Assembly: GCA_005768755.1 (NCBI GenBank)
Contig: VAFL01000005.1
Span: 215,766-279,765 of the forward strand
Direction: 5' to 3'
Length of the DNA: 64,000 bases
Source: Paracoccus denitrificans
GTDB taxonomy: Bacteria > Pseudomonadota > Alphaproteobacteria > Rhodobacterales > Rhodobacteraceae
Both the position numbers and the translations under genes were made by a program. The notes under the pieces are model-generated. The model was not told the origin of the DNA, searched no databases, and saw only the letters and a program-made list of their open reading frames with translations. This document shows, one piece after another, positions 52,712 to 61,959 of the stretch (the stretch's first letter is position 1; the number at the start of each line of letters is the position of its first letter).

Positions 52712-53695
52712 ATGTTCATGAAGACCCTGTGCACCGCCGCTTCGGCGCTGATGATTGGCGCCCCTCTGGCTGGCGCCGAAGAGCTTAAGCTGGCGGATTT
52801 TCAGCCGCCGACGCATTTTGTCGTCGAGCAGGTCTATAATCCCTTCGCCGAAGCTGTCTCGTCCGGGACCAATGGTGAAGTGACCATCAAGCAATATATG
52901 GGCGGAGAGCTTGGTGCCGGACCGGCGGATCAGTACAGCCGCGTCGTGGACGGGCTGGCCGATATTGCCTTCAGTCTGCCGGGCTACACCGCTTCGACCT
53001 TCCCGAAAACACTTCTGACCGAATTGCCGGGTGTCATCGAAGCTGATACCGGAACCGAGAAGATCGTCGCAAATACCGACATGCTGGCGGATGAATACAA
53101 GCGCGTGGTGCTGTTGGGGCTTTGGAACAACGCGCCCAACCTGCTGCTGATGGGCTCGACCCCGGTGCGCACCATGGAGGACCTGGCCGGCAAGAAAATC
53201 CGGGTGCCGTCGCGCAATGCGGGCCTTGTGGTCGAGGCCTGGGGCGGGTCGCCTGTGTCCATGCCCGCGCCCGAAATATACAATGCCATGCAGACCGGCG
53301 TTCTTGACGGCGCGATGATCGACGCGACCGCGCTGTCGGCGTTCAAACTGGCTGAGGTGACCGGCTCGATCACGCAAGGAATGGAAACCTCGATTTCCGA
53401 CTTCTTCCTGATCATGAACCGCGACAGTTTCGAGGCCCTGACCGAAGAACAGCAAAAAGTGGTTCTGGACGCCGGCAAGCAGGCGGCGCTGAACGGCAGT
53501 GCGGCGTGGAACGGCGTTGCACAGACCGCGATCGACGAATTCGCAGCGACCGATGGCAAGGAGGTCATTACCCTTTCGCCAGAGGAAGCGGCGAAATTTG
53601 ACGAAGCCTCAGCCCCGGTCGTCGCTTCGGTGATCGAGGCCGCAGATGCGGAAGGTCTTGAAGCAACGGCATTTGTCGATGCGCTGAAGCAATAA
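52712..53695 (+). CDS. TRAP transporter substrate-binding protein (DctP family), orphan
   Basis: A 327-residue periplasmic DctP-type protein with a Sec signal (MKTLCTAASALMIGAPLAGA, from residue 3; cleavage near residue 23). Landmarks are MGGELGAGPADQYSRVVDGL, ADIAFSLPGYTASTFPKTLL, GKKIRVPSRNAGLVVEAWGG and QTGVLDGAMIDATALSAFKL. Such proteins bind small carboxylates for a TRAP permease. No DctQ or DctM gene follows; a strong terminator does. A GGGAGG site precedes it. The permease must be elsewhere. Confidence 0.9.
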   Translation: MFMKTLCTAASALMIGAPLAGAEELKLADFQPPTHFVVEQVYNPFAEAVSSGTNGEVTIKQYMGGELGAGPADQYSRVVDGLADIAFSLPGYTASTFPKTLLTELPGVIEADTGTEKIVANTDMLADEYKRVVLLGLWNNAPNLLLMGSTPVRTMEDLAGKKIRVPSRNAGLVVEAWGGSPVSMPAPEIYNAMQTGVLDGAMIDATALSAFKLAEVTGSITQGMETSISDFFLIMNRDSFEALTEEQQKVVLDAGKQAALNGSAAWNGVAQTAIDEFAATDGKEVITLSPEEAAKFDEASAPVVASVIEAADAEGLEATAFVDALKQ

Positions 53696-53716
53696 GTCGG
53701 ACTGTAACGCAATCCG

Positions 53717-53754
53717 AAACGGCCCGTTCGTGCTGAACGGGCCGTTTTTTTTTT
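53717..53754. terminator. Bidirectional terminator
   Basis: A perfect 13-bp stem AAACGGCCCGTTC/GAACGGGCCGTTT with a 5-nt loop is followed by a run of ten T (53745-53754), with A bases on the opposite side. It serves the TRAP gene and probably the convergent monooxygenase gene. Confidence 0.93.
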
Positions 53755-53769
53755 CACTGCCGTGATCAG

Positions 53770-55671
53770 TCAGTTTTGCGGCAGCAGGAAGCCGTTGAAA
53801 AAGCGGTCGAGTTCGTCGAATGCGTCCATCGGAAGGATATGGGCGACATATTGATCGGGTCGGACGATGACAATCGCGCCCTGCTTGCGATCAATTCCGC
53901 GCAGGTCGTAAATGTCCCGTCCCGGCGTGTGATCTGCGCAGAACATCTTTTCGTAATCGACCAGCCCCAGTTTTCCCTTCTTCGGCAGAAGCAGGCTTGG
54001 CATTTTTTCCAGCGCGAGGTCACGATAGGGTTGCTGGAAGATTGCGCGCAGATCGATCACGCTGTCGATATCGTCGCCCCGTGGTGTCATGCGCCGGATT
54101 GGTGACGCTTCATCGCTCAACCAGTTGCAGAGGCTGTAGATCGCGGAACGTTTGTCGGTTGGGACCTCGTCCGGGGCAAAGGCGAAGATGCGCCAGCGCG
54201 TATCTGCCTTGACCGTATGCCCCAATTCCATCCGCTTTGCGTCGGCCAGCCGGATGACCGGCGCGGAATGGAAGCGGGTACCGATGACGAAACCCGGTGC
54301 AAGCGCCTGATGATCCGTCGTCCCTGTCAATTTCGAAGGCGCATAGGTCACCGACATGCCGGCAGTGTAGCGGCCATGCTGAATGAAATAGTCCTGGAAC
54401 TTCGGCGTTTCGCCCGATGCCTCGCCAGACTTCGGGCGCTCGCTCATGATGCGCGACCACTCGCGGTCGAAGTTGATCAGATCCTCGGCGACGGCTTGCC
54501 GCTCGGCTGAATAGGTGTGCAAGAGATCCGGCGACGATTGCCCCCGCAGAACCGCCGCAAGCTTCCAGCCAAGGTTGAACGCATCGCCCATCGAAACGTT
54601 CATGCCTTGACCGGCCTTCGGGCTGTGCGTGTGACAGGCGTCCCCGCAGATGAAGACATGGGGAAAAGCATCGTGGCCCTTGTCCACATCGTCGAATTTG
54701 TCCGTAAGGCGCTGTCCGATCTCGTAGACCGACCACCATGCAGTTTCCTTCACCTCGAAGGAAAACGGCCGGAAGATGCGCTGCGCCGCAGCGATCAGTT
54801 GATCAAGCTGGATATTGCGATTTGCCACCCGCTCATCGCGGTCAAGCTTGTCCAACTCAATATACAGCCGGGTCAGATAGCCGCCCTCGCGCGGGATGAT
54901 GATAATATTTCCCTCTTGCGCGGACTGGATCAGCGTCTTGCAGCGGATGTCGGGGAAATTCGTTTCGCACAGCACATCCATCACGCCCCAGGCCTGATTG
55001 GCACTGTCACCGGACAGTTGCCGGCCAATGGCGCGGCGGACATTGCTTCGCGCGCCGTCACAGCCGACGACATATTTCGCGCGCAGCTTGACGGTCTGAC
55101 CCTCATGTTCGGGATCGGTGCGTTCCAGCGTCACCTCGACAGGGTAGTCCATTGTTCGGTCAACTGTCAGATTGACCAGTTGCAGCGAATAATCCGGAAC
55201 CAGACGTGAGGGTGAGTTCCGCATGATCTCCAGATACATGTCATGGACACGTGCCTGATTAAGAATGATATGCGGCATTTCGGACAGTCCGTCCTCGACA
55301 TCCTGAATGCGGCCATTTCGGGTCAGGTGTTCGGGTTGTGCCGGATCTGGTTTCCAGAAGGTGGTTTCGTTTACCCAATAGCCCTGCTTGAGAACTTTTT
55401 CCGCGAATCCGAAGGCGTTGAACATCTCCATCGAGCGGCAGGAAATGCCATCGGCCTGACCTTTCTCCATCGGTCCGGGGCGGCGTTCGACGATCCGGGT
55501 TGATATCTCGGGAAAGGCGGCCAGTTGTGCGGCCAGCGTAAGCCCTGCAGGTCCGCAGCCGACAATCAGCACATCGACGGCTTCCGGCACCTCCGCGGCC
55601 TGTGGTCGACCCGGTGCGGCATCGAAGACCTCGGGGTCGCCGGGCCGAAAACCATTGCTGTGATATTGCAT
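53770..55671 (-). CDS. mobA: FAD-dependent 3-hydroxybenzoate 4-monooxygenase-like protein
   Basis: A 633-residue flavoprotein aromatic hydroxylase of the phenol hydroxylase type. It has FAD motif VLIVGCGPAGLTLAAQLA, the DG motif YVVGCDGARSNVRRAIG, the GD motif VFICGDACHTHSPKAGQGMN, and a C-terminal thioredoxin-like domain (about 470-633). Length and motifs match MobA, which hydroxylates 3-hydroxybenzoate to protocatechuate. The ATG at 55671 follows AGGGGAG. It is divergent from a MarR gene, its likely regulator. Protocatechuate-pathway genes are not in the window. Confidence 0.85.
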   Translation of the reverse strand: MQYHSNGFRPGDPEVFDAAPGRPQAAEVPEAVDVLIVGCGPAGLTLAAQLAAFPEISTRIVERRPGPMEKGQADGISCRSMEMFNAFGFAEKVLKQGYWVNETTFWKPDPAQPEHLTRNGRIQDVEDGLSEMPHIILNQARVHDMYLEIMRNSPSRLVPDYSLQLVNLTVDRTMDYPVEVTLERTDPEHEGQTVKLRAKYVVGCDGARSNVRRAIGRQLSGDSANQAWGVMDVLCETNFPDIRCKTLIQSAQEGNIIIIPREGGYLTRLYIELDKLDRDERVANRNIQLDQLIAAAQRIFRPFSFEVKETAWWSVYEIGQRLTDKFDDVDKGHDAFPHVFICGDACHTHSPKAGQGMNVSMGDAFNLGWKLAAVLRGQSSPDLLHTYSAERQAVAEDLINFDREWSRIMSERPKSGEASGETPKFQDYFIQHGRYTAGMSVTYAPSKLTGTTDHQALAPGFVIGTRFHSAPVIRLADAKRMELGHTVKADTRWRIFAFAPDEVPTDKRSAIYSLCNWLSDEASPIRRMTPRGDDIDSVIDLRAIFQQPYRDLALEKMPSLLLPKKGKLGLVDYEKMFCADHTPGRDIYDLRGIDRKQGAIVIVRPDQYVAHILPMDAFDELDRFFNGFLLPQN

Positions 55672-55699
55672 CGTTCGTTGCTCCCCTGAGTTCATTTGA

Positions 55700-55754
55700 T
55701 AAGTGAACATACTATAATCAGAGGTGATTCGGCAAGAATATGTATGTCGACTTA
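55700..55754. promoter_or_regulatory. Candidate MarR operator pair
   Basis: TAAGTGAACATAC (55700-55712) and GTATGTCGACTTA (55742-55754) are inverted copies with 11 of 13 matches, lying in the 141-bp divergent gap between mobA and marR. AT-rich sequence between them can hold both promoters. Confidence 0.5.
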
Positions 55755-55812
55755 CTAATGTTTGGGATAAGCTGCGGAAAGATGCCGCTGTGGATGCGGC
55801 GAAAGGAAACAC

Positions 55813-56265
55813 ATGAACGAGCTTGAAAAGGTCCCGGTAAGCCAGCAGATGCCCGGCCACTTGATCCGCCGGTTGCATCAATTGTCCACGCAGCTATTTA
55901 CGCAGCGCATGCAGTCTGCAGGTTCGGATCTGACCCCGGTACAGTTCGCAGCACTTGACGCGCTTGCCGCTAATCCCGGCATAGATCAGGCAGGCTTGGC
56001 CGGGGCCATCGCCAAGGATCGTGCCACGATCGGCGCAGTCGTCGACCGGCTTGTGCAGAAGGGGCTGATAATGCGCCGCGCGAGCGAGCGGGACAAAAGG
56101 GCCAATGTCCTGTCGCTGACCGCCGAGGGCGCCACGCAGCTGGATTTACTGATCCCGGTGGTCGATGCATTGCAGCGCGACAGCCTTCCCGGCCTCAGCG
56201 ACGCAGAATATCGCCAGTTTATCCTGTTGGCCGCGCGCGCCGTGGCCGCAGCCGACGGGGCGTGA
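55813..56265 (+). CDS. MarR-family transcriptional regulator
   Basis: A 150-residue winged-helix regulator: helix-turn-helix IDQAGLAGAIAKDRATIGAV and wing RRASERDKRANVLSLTAEGA. MarR proteins next to aromatic hydroxylases usually repress them until the aromatic substrate binds. The divergent arrangement with the mobA-like gene and the paired operator in between support this role. Confidence 0.87.
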   Translation: MNELEKVPVSQQMPGHLIRRLHQLSTQLFTQRMQSAGSDLTPVQFAALDALAANPGIDQAGLAGAIAKDRATIGAVVDRLVQKGLIMRRASERDKRANVLSLTAEGATQLDLLIPVVDALQRDSLPGLSDAEYRQFILLAARAVAAADGA

Positions 56266-56484
56266 TTGCGGCGCAGCGTGCCAAGTCTGACACACATATT
56301 AGACAGAGAGGTCTTGCAGCCAGGGCAGTGATGCACAAGGCAGTGGTTGGCACAGGTGTAAGGAGAATGAAGACCTGTGACCTGCTGACGCATTGTCGGA
56401 GGGGGACCGGCGGAACGTGCCAGCGTTTCGGTAAGGTATCCTGCACCCGGCGAGTGTCCGATCGGTAAGTTCAAACCAGGCTTC
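56266..56484. other. Gap after marR
   Basis: No gene, terminator or tRNA was recognised in these 219 bp. The stretch around 56400-56480 may be the mutated front of the AlpA-like remnant, but no frame is convincing. Confidence 0.4.
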
Positions 56485-56630
56485 GTCCGCAGCAGGCCTG
56501 CCGCTCGCAAAGCGGATTTTCCCCAGCCCGTTAAGCTTACGCCCGGATGCACGCGCTGGAAACTGTCAGAAATTGAAGCATGGGAAGCTGCGAAGGCTGA
56601 ACAAACTGCAGGAAAGTCCCTCGCCGGTTC
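56485..56630 (+). pseudogene. AlpA-like excisionase/regulator remnant
   Basis: One frame reads ADFPQPVKLTPGCTRWKLSE followed by IEAWEAAKA, which matches the wing of AlpA-type phage and genomic-island regulators (xFPxPVKLxxxxxRW...EVExW). The N-terminal helix-turn-helix that should precede it is not readable, and the frame continues with unrelated sequence to a TGA near 56750. It marks the left side of a decayed element. Confidence 0.5.
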
Positions 56631-56789
56631 CAGGGGGGCGGTGTTTCGTTCCCGCGCCCCTGTCCTTCTTCGCGGCACTGGCGACCGAAGAACGCGCCAA
56701 CCGGTCAGTCAGATTGGTCAAGTCTCGGGAAAGAGTGCCACAGGGTGACGGGTACGCCGCTGTCAGTCGCGAAACGAAGGGGGCTGGCC

Positions 56790-57658
56790 ATGAGTGTCGC
56801 CCAAACCCTTAGCCTTGCCATGAATGGCATATGGTATCGCTCATATAGTCTGGCCTTCTGTCCGGCGCATGGTGATAATCGCCCCAGCCTATCACTGGCC
56901 GATGCCTTGGATGGTAAGTTGCTGCTGAACTGCAAAACTGGCTGTTCCTTCGCGGATTGCAATTCGACACAGAAAGCGTCACCGGCAGGCCGGTTCCGCC
57001 GATCCAGCCAAGATCGCACGGCGCGAAGCGCAGTTTAAAGAAACGGAGAAAAAACGGGAAGGGCAGGCGCTGGTCTGCTGCGCGAGGCACAGCCGATCGG
57101 TTCCACAATCGCGGAAGCCTATCTTCGCGGTCGCGGAATAAGTTGCGACTTGCCGGACAGTCTGCACGTTCACCCTGACTGCTGGCATGGGGCGTTAGCC
57201 CAGGGCGTTCCGGCGATGATTGCGCGTGTGGATGGATTGCCGCGTATGGCGGTGCAGCGCACCTACCTGCGGCCGGATGGCAGCGGGAAAGCTGAGATTG
57301 TTTCGAATAAGGCCATGCTGGGCCGCAGGGCTGGGGGCGCTGTCCGCGTCTAAGAGGGCCAAGGGCCGATTGTGGTGGCAGAGAGGGCATAGAAACCGCC
57401 CCAAGCCTTTCCAGCGGGCTTATCCGTCGCCCTGCGACCGTCTGGGCGGCACTGTCTGCCCCCGGCATGGCCGCGCTGCAACCGCCCGACCCACCGCACC
57501 GCCTGACCATCGCCCCGGATGGCGACACGGCAAGCAGAGAATCTGCGCACAAGCTGGCCGAACGCGCAACCGCGCTGGGCTGGGCTGTCAGCCTGCTTCC
57601 CGCGCCGCAGGGGCGTGATTGGAACGATATTCTCATGATGAAAGGGGCAGTCTCATGA
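56790..57658 (+). pseudogene. CHC2/Toprim primase-like protein, several frameshifts
   Basis: Pieces in different frames join into one phage/island primase-helicase-type protein. From ATG 56790: CPAHGDNRPSLSLADALDG and LNCKTGCSFADC (zinc finger). Then near 57085-57353: GSTIAEAYLRGRGISCDLPD, MAVQRTYLRPDGSGKAEI and SNKAMLG. From about 57467: MAALQPPDPPHRLTIAPDGD, and GRDWNDILMMKGAVS, the Toprim end. At least three frame changes are needed, so it is dead. Confidence 0.75.
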
Positions 57659-59153
57659 ACGCGCCCGAACACATCCCGTTTATTTCCGAAGGCCCGCAAC
57701 CGCTCTTGCGCGAAATCCCTGCCGGTGAAGCCTGTCCCATTCATGCGCTGGGACCGCTGCAAGCCGCCGTGGAGGCGGTGCAGGACATATCACAGGCACC
57801 CGTCGGCATTGCCGCTCAATCGGCGCTGTCCATCGCCGCGCTGGCGGTGCAGGGCTTTGCCGATGTGGAGACATTGGGCGGCGACGCGCCCCTATCCTTG
57901 TTCTGCCTGACCATCGCGGAAAGCGGCGAACGTAAATCCCGATGCGACCGGCTCTTGATGAGCGGGATTCGTGACCATGAACGCGAAGCGGCAGAGACCT
58001 ATCGAGATGAGTTTGCCGAGTATGAAACCGCCCGTGAAATCTGGCTGGGCAAGCGCAAGCGGATGCTTGGCGAAGCCGCCGGTGCCGATAAAATGAAAGC
58101 GACCGGGGCAGAGGCCGATTTGCGCAATCTTGGCCCGGAACCCCGCCCGCCGCTGCTTCCGAATGTTACGGCGCAGGAACCGACATTCGAGGGCTTGTTG
58201 AAACTCTACCAAACCGGACGCCCGGCGCTGGGGCTGTTCAGCGATGAGGCCGGGGGCTTTATCGGCGGTCACGCCATGAACAGCGATAACCGGCTCAAGA
58301 CGATTTCAGGGCTGTCGCAACTCTGGAACGGCGACACGGTAAACCGCATCCGTTCCGGCGACGGGGTGACGAACTATCCGGGGCGCAGGCTGTCTATGCA
58401 CCTGATGGCGCAACAGATTGCGGCGCTCCCGTTGCTGTCCGATCCGCAGGCTTCCGGCGAGGGTTTTCTGGCACGGTTCCTGATTACCGAACCGCCCAGC
58501 CTGATCGGCACCCGCCTGCGCCGTGGGCATGACGAGAACAGCGAAGCCGTGATTGCCGCTTTCTCGGCCCGGCTGGCCGCTGTCATGGCTGCCCCGATGC
58601 CGACCGGCGATAACCCCCAGGAACTGACCCCGGCGCAATTGCCGCTGTCCGTCAAGGCAAAGGAATTGCTTTGGCGCTTTTATGAGACTGTCGAAAAGGC
58701 GCAGGCCAAGGGTGGCGAGATGGAGCATGTCCGCGCCTATGCCAGCTAGTCCGCTGAACAGGCGGCACGCATCGCGGAGTGCTGACCCTTTGGGCCGATC
58801 TGGACGCGCAGGAAGTGTCGCCCGAGGCTATGGGCTGGGGGCTGTCGCTGGCTGACTTTTATCTGGGCGAGGCCCGGCGGTTGGCCGAGGCGGGCATGGT
58901 ATCGCAGGAAACCGAACGTGCCGACATGCTGCGCCGCTGGTTGCTGGCAAGCTGGCCGTACCCGGATATTCTGCCGAGTGATGTTGTCCAAATGGGGCCG
59001 AACAGCCTGCGCGACACCAAGACCGCAAAAGCGGTGCTGGCGACCTTGGTGCAATTCGGATGGCTCGTGCCGCTGCCTGCTGGCGATGTCATCAGGGGTG
59101 CCGCGCGTAAGGAAGCCTATCGCATCGTGAAAGGGGCGAACCATGCTCTTTGA
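57655..59153 (+). pseudogene. DUF3987-type element protein, broken by stop and frameshift
   Basis: The first part (57655-58749, 364 codons) is a DUF3987/YfjI-like protein of phages and islands: FISEGPQPLLREIPAGEACP, LSLFCLTIAESGERKSRCD, GLFSDEAGGFIGGHAM, and the GRRLSMHLMAQQIAALPLLS helicase-like core. A TAG at 58747-58749 interrupts AYAS-SAEQAARIA. One base is then missing near 58776, after which the frame resumes as VLTLWADLDAQEVSPEAMGW and continues to 59153. The gene start overlaps the stop of the previous pseudogene, as in an intact operon. Confidence 0.75.
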
Positions 59154-59514
59154 CGTTCAGGCGGCGCTGGCCGAAGTTTTGGCGGATAAGCCTGCCAATC
59201 CTGATAATCCTGATAAACAGACGCCCCAATTAGCGGATTTAGCGGATTTAGCGGAGGGACTGGCCGCGATTTCAACACCTGCCAGCGCCCCGGCACCTTC
59301 ACCTTCACGGCAGGCTTATCCGCCCGGAGCAATCGTGCATCTGTCCCGGCACCGCCCCAAGCTGGACGGCGACGGCAGGCCGGTGCGGGTGCTGCCGACC
59401 CATCCGGCAACCTGCGTAATTTGCGGTGTTGCTGATTGGCTGGTCGGCATGACGGATATGCAGGGCCGAACGCTTCATGTCCGCTGCTGGAAGGTCGAAC
59501 GGGGCACATCATGA
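59143..59514 (+). CDS. Hypothetical element protein with 9-bp tandem repeat
   Basis: A 123-residue protein with no recognised domain. The front is helical (DVQAALAEVLADKP) and holds TTAGCGGAT-type units repeated three times (59230-59255), giving LADLADLAEG. The C-terminal part has a CxxC...C pattern (CVICGVADW, HVRCWKVE) that could bind zinc. It overlaps the previous pseudogene by 11 bases and the next gene by four, so it belongs to the same decayed operon but remains open. Confidence 0.6.
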   Translation: MLFDVQAALAEVLADKPANPDNPDKQTPQLADLADLAEGLAAISTPASAPAPSPSRQAYPPGAIVHLSRHRPKLDGDGRPVRVLPTHPATCVICGVADWLVGMTDMQGRTLHVRCWKVERGTS

Positions 59515-60215
59515 CCGCGCTGGCCTTAATGCTACGCTCGCTTGAAGGGTTTGAAGTGGCCCCGATAGCCTGGCGAAACGAAAGTGCAGAAGTATCTGAC
59601 CAAGAGCAGGACGGGGCCAGGCCTGCCGTGGGTTCTGCGCCCGATATGGAGATATCGGATCTAGTTCGTGTTTTCAATGGGAACGCATGGGCGGCTTTGC
59701 GAGGATTGACCATGAAAGGCGATGATTGGCCGCTGGGGTGCGAACTGAAGGCGCGACGCTTGACTAAGGGCTGGACCCAGCGCCAGCTTGCCGAAGCAGC
59801 CGGGATAGGCCGCACGGCGGTGCAGTATTGGGAAGCCGCTTTCCAGATTGATCCGATGGGCTGGGCCGTCTGCCGCATGGCCGATGCGCTCGCTTGGAAG
59901 TTGCCAAGGCCAGATTACCGAACCGAAACGCGCCCGCGCGGGGATAGGCTGATAGACCGACCGGGCATGATGGCGTTTATCGAGGCGCAGATTGCTGCCG
60001 CGAATGAACGCGAAGCCGCACGCGCCGCCCGCCGCCGGATTGTCTGTGGTGCCAAGACCCGGAAAGGAACGCCCTGCCGGAACAAGTCCGAACCTGGTAA
60101 GAAGCGCTGCAAGTTTCACGGGGGGAAGTCTACCGGGGCGCGAACCCCGGAGGGTATCGAACGTATCCGCGAAGCCCAGCGCCGCCGGTGGGCGAAGCCA
60201 AGGCAGGCACCCTAA
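59511..60215 (+). CDS. Element protein with helix-turn-helix and HGG zinc motif
   Basis: A 234-residue protein. Residues about 75-125 look like a Cro/C1 helix-turn-helix (LTKGWTQRQLAEAAGIGRTA). Residues about 175-234 carry CGAKTRKGTPCRNKSE, KRCKFHGGKSTGARTPEGIE, the short Cys/His HGG motif common in phage and island proteins of Rhodobacteraceae. The ATG at 59511 overlaps the upstream stop. It is possibly an element regulator or DNA-packaging accessory; the exact function is unknown. Confidence 0.65.
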   Translation: MTALALMLRSLEGFEVAPIAWRNESAEVSDQEQDGARPAVGSAPDMEISDLVRVFNGNAWAALRGLTMKGDDWPLGCELKARRLTKGWTQRQLAEAAGIGRTAVQYWEAAFQIDPMGWAVCRMADALAWKLPRPDYRTETRPRGDRLIDRPGMMAFIEAQIAAANEREAARAARRRIVCGAKTRKGTPCRNKSEPGKKRCKFHGGKSTGARTPEGIERIREAQRRRWAKPRQAP

Positions 60216-60766
60216 GATGGCCCTGAGATGTTGCCTGCCCTTCATGGGGTGATGCGCAGATGTCGACAACTGTTGAGGTTCAACCGGCCAGCGCGAACCT
60301 TACGATAGCTTACCTGCGGTGGCTCTTGATAAACAATCAATGAAAATCCAAACGCATGGGGTAAAATCCGGCGGCATGATTAAGTCGCACCGTATAAAGG
60401 TGCTGGCAGCTGCGCGGATGTTGCTAGAATATTCCCTTACGTTCCGCGAATCTTCATGCCTGTCCCTATTCCCTCATCTAACCGCTTCCGTAATCTGCTG
60501 CTGGTCATGCGAACCGACACCCTTGGGCATCCAATTCCATCAAGTCTGGACAGCTTAACTGACACCTTCCGAAATGCCGCAAGCGGACACACATGCCTCG
60601 ACGATTGGGGGGCGGCCATGCGGACCAAGCGGACTTTCGTTCGCTGGCGCGAATGGCCGCTTCGCAGCAGGTGGTAGGGAATGGTTCTCGGGAGAGGTGA
60701 TCAACTCTACAAAACGGGAGATGGGCAGGCTTCCTGATTCCGGCCCATCTCGCTCTACGTAGACCC
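60216..60766. other. Gene-poor stretch at element border (551 bp)
   Basis: No convincing gene is seen. A 27-codon open frame starts at 60260 (MSTTVEVQPASANLTIAY), and a small frame near 60456-60677 ends in WREWPLRSRW; neither matches a family. AT-rich words near 60320-60440 suggest foreign or decayed DNA. Confidence 0.4.
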
Positions 60767-61657
60767 TCACGCCGCCTCGGCCCCAAACAACAGGTCCCAG
60801 GCAATTCTGTCTTGGTCGTTTGTTGGGACCCGCAGTGCTTTCGGGAGGAAGTCTGTCAGCGGGACGGTGACGTCATCCCTAACTTTCAGACCTGCCTTTT
60901 GGCACCAAGAGACCAGATCGGCCCCGTGGCCGGCGATCGAGTCTGCGTTTGCTACACCACGCAACTCGCAAATCGTGCCGGTTTCATCAACTTCGATCAC
61001 GGCGACAACACGGTTCACAGCCCGTAAGGCCCAAATATCGCGCCCCAAGCGAATTTTTTTCTTCACCGTCCAGTCGTCTGACAGGCAGTTTTGTGCCTCG
61101 CGCCCGAGCGAGACGATTTCGGCGTAACTGACAGCGCGCGTCCCAGTCAGTTTTCCGGCTTTCACGATCGCGGGCCGGGCGAAAGGGCGACCTCCTTGCG
61201 CCCTTTGTTTTGCCTTGTGCGCCCGGGACAGAAATCGATCTAATCCCAGATGCTGGCTGATCCGAGGACTGGGATAACTGTCGTCCTGTCCTGGCTTCCA
61301 ATGAAGAGCTCCTCGCAGGTGGCGACGGGCGTAGTCACTGTACGAATGCGTCGGGTCTGCGGAGATCTGAACAAGCGCCTCGAAATCGATGAGAAACTCG
61401 CAGATCATTCTTCGCGCCTCCAACTCTCCTTCCGTGCCCAGTCTGAACAGCCGCGCACCCTGTTCAGCCTTTTCATGCGCCCACCTGGGATCTTCTAGCT
61501 CGGGGAGGGCGCGCTCGCCGAGCCGCATATCAGGAAGATGTCGAAGGAGCAGGCGGGTCAGGGTTTCGATGTAGGGGCCAAGTGGTGGCGATGTAAGAGA
61601 GAGTTGGAGGGCGATGGCACTATCCAAACGTGGATGGTCGATAAAATTTCGTCGCAT
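60767..61657 (-). CDS. Orphan protein, weakly PcfJ-like
   Basis: A 296-residue protein without a firm family. The C-terminal half has SLGREAQNCLSDDWTVKKKI then DIWALRAVNRVVAVIEVDE and ELRGVANADSIAGHG, which recalls the PcfJ-type element proteins (LG..A..C plus a beta-hairpin 'wage-rage' segment). The N-terminal half is helical. The ATG at 61657 is chosen because AAGGA lies six bases upstream; an in-frame TTG at 61672 has none. It lies alone on the minus strand in the mobile region. Confidence 0.5.
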   Translation of the reverse strand: MRRNFIDHPRLDSAIALQLSLTSPPLGPYIETLTRLLLRHLPDMRLGERALPELEDPRWAHEKAEQGARLFRLGTEGELEARRMICEFLIDFEALVQISADPTHSYSDYARRHLRGALHWKPGQDDSYPSPRISQHLGLDRFLSRAHKAKQRAQGGRPFARPAIVKAGKLTGTRAVSYAEIVSLGREAQNCLSDDWTVKKKIRLGRDIWALRAVNRVVAVIEVDETGTICELRGVANADSIAGHGADLVSWCQKAGLKVRDDVTVPLTDFLPKALRVPTNDQDRIAWDLLFGAEAA

Positions 61658-61959
61658 GATATTCCTTTCCAAGACAGATTGCCGCGCCGTTCATGGCGCG
61701 TCGAGCCAACAGGCGCGTATATCTGTCAAAAAAAGGTCAAGCACCGGCTATGTTAGACTGCCGGCGTTGTCAACAAGGGTTTATGCCGCGATACGCCTAG
61801 TGGACTTCCGCTAGGAGATCGACAGACTTGAGCTGTTGGCGCAGGCCTGTTGGAGAACTTTTTGAAGGTATCAGCCCCCCGCTGACGGCGGCGATGGGTT
61901 AATACACGCGATGCCGCAAATCCGGTCACAAGAACAGCGCAATCGAAGTGCTATCGCAA
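61658..61959. other. Intergenic region with inverted repeat
   Basis: These 302 bp hold the promoter side of the PcfJ-like gene. A hairpin CCTAGTGGA-CT-TCCGCTAGG lies at 61796-61815 (8 of 9 pairs plus one G-U), a possible terminator or old attachment site. Nothing else was recognised. Confidence 0.4.

Noticed and set aside
59230..59255. Three-unit 9-bp repeat as a possible CRISPR or iteron
   Set aside because: It lies within a coding frame, has only three units and no spacers; it encodes LADLADLAE.
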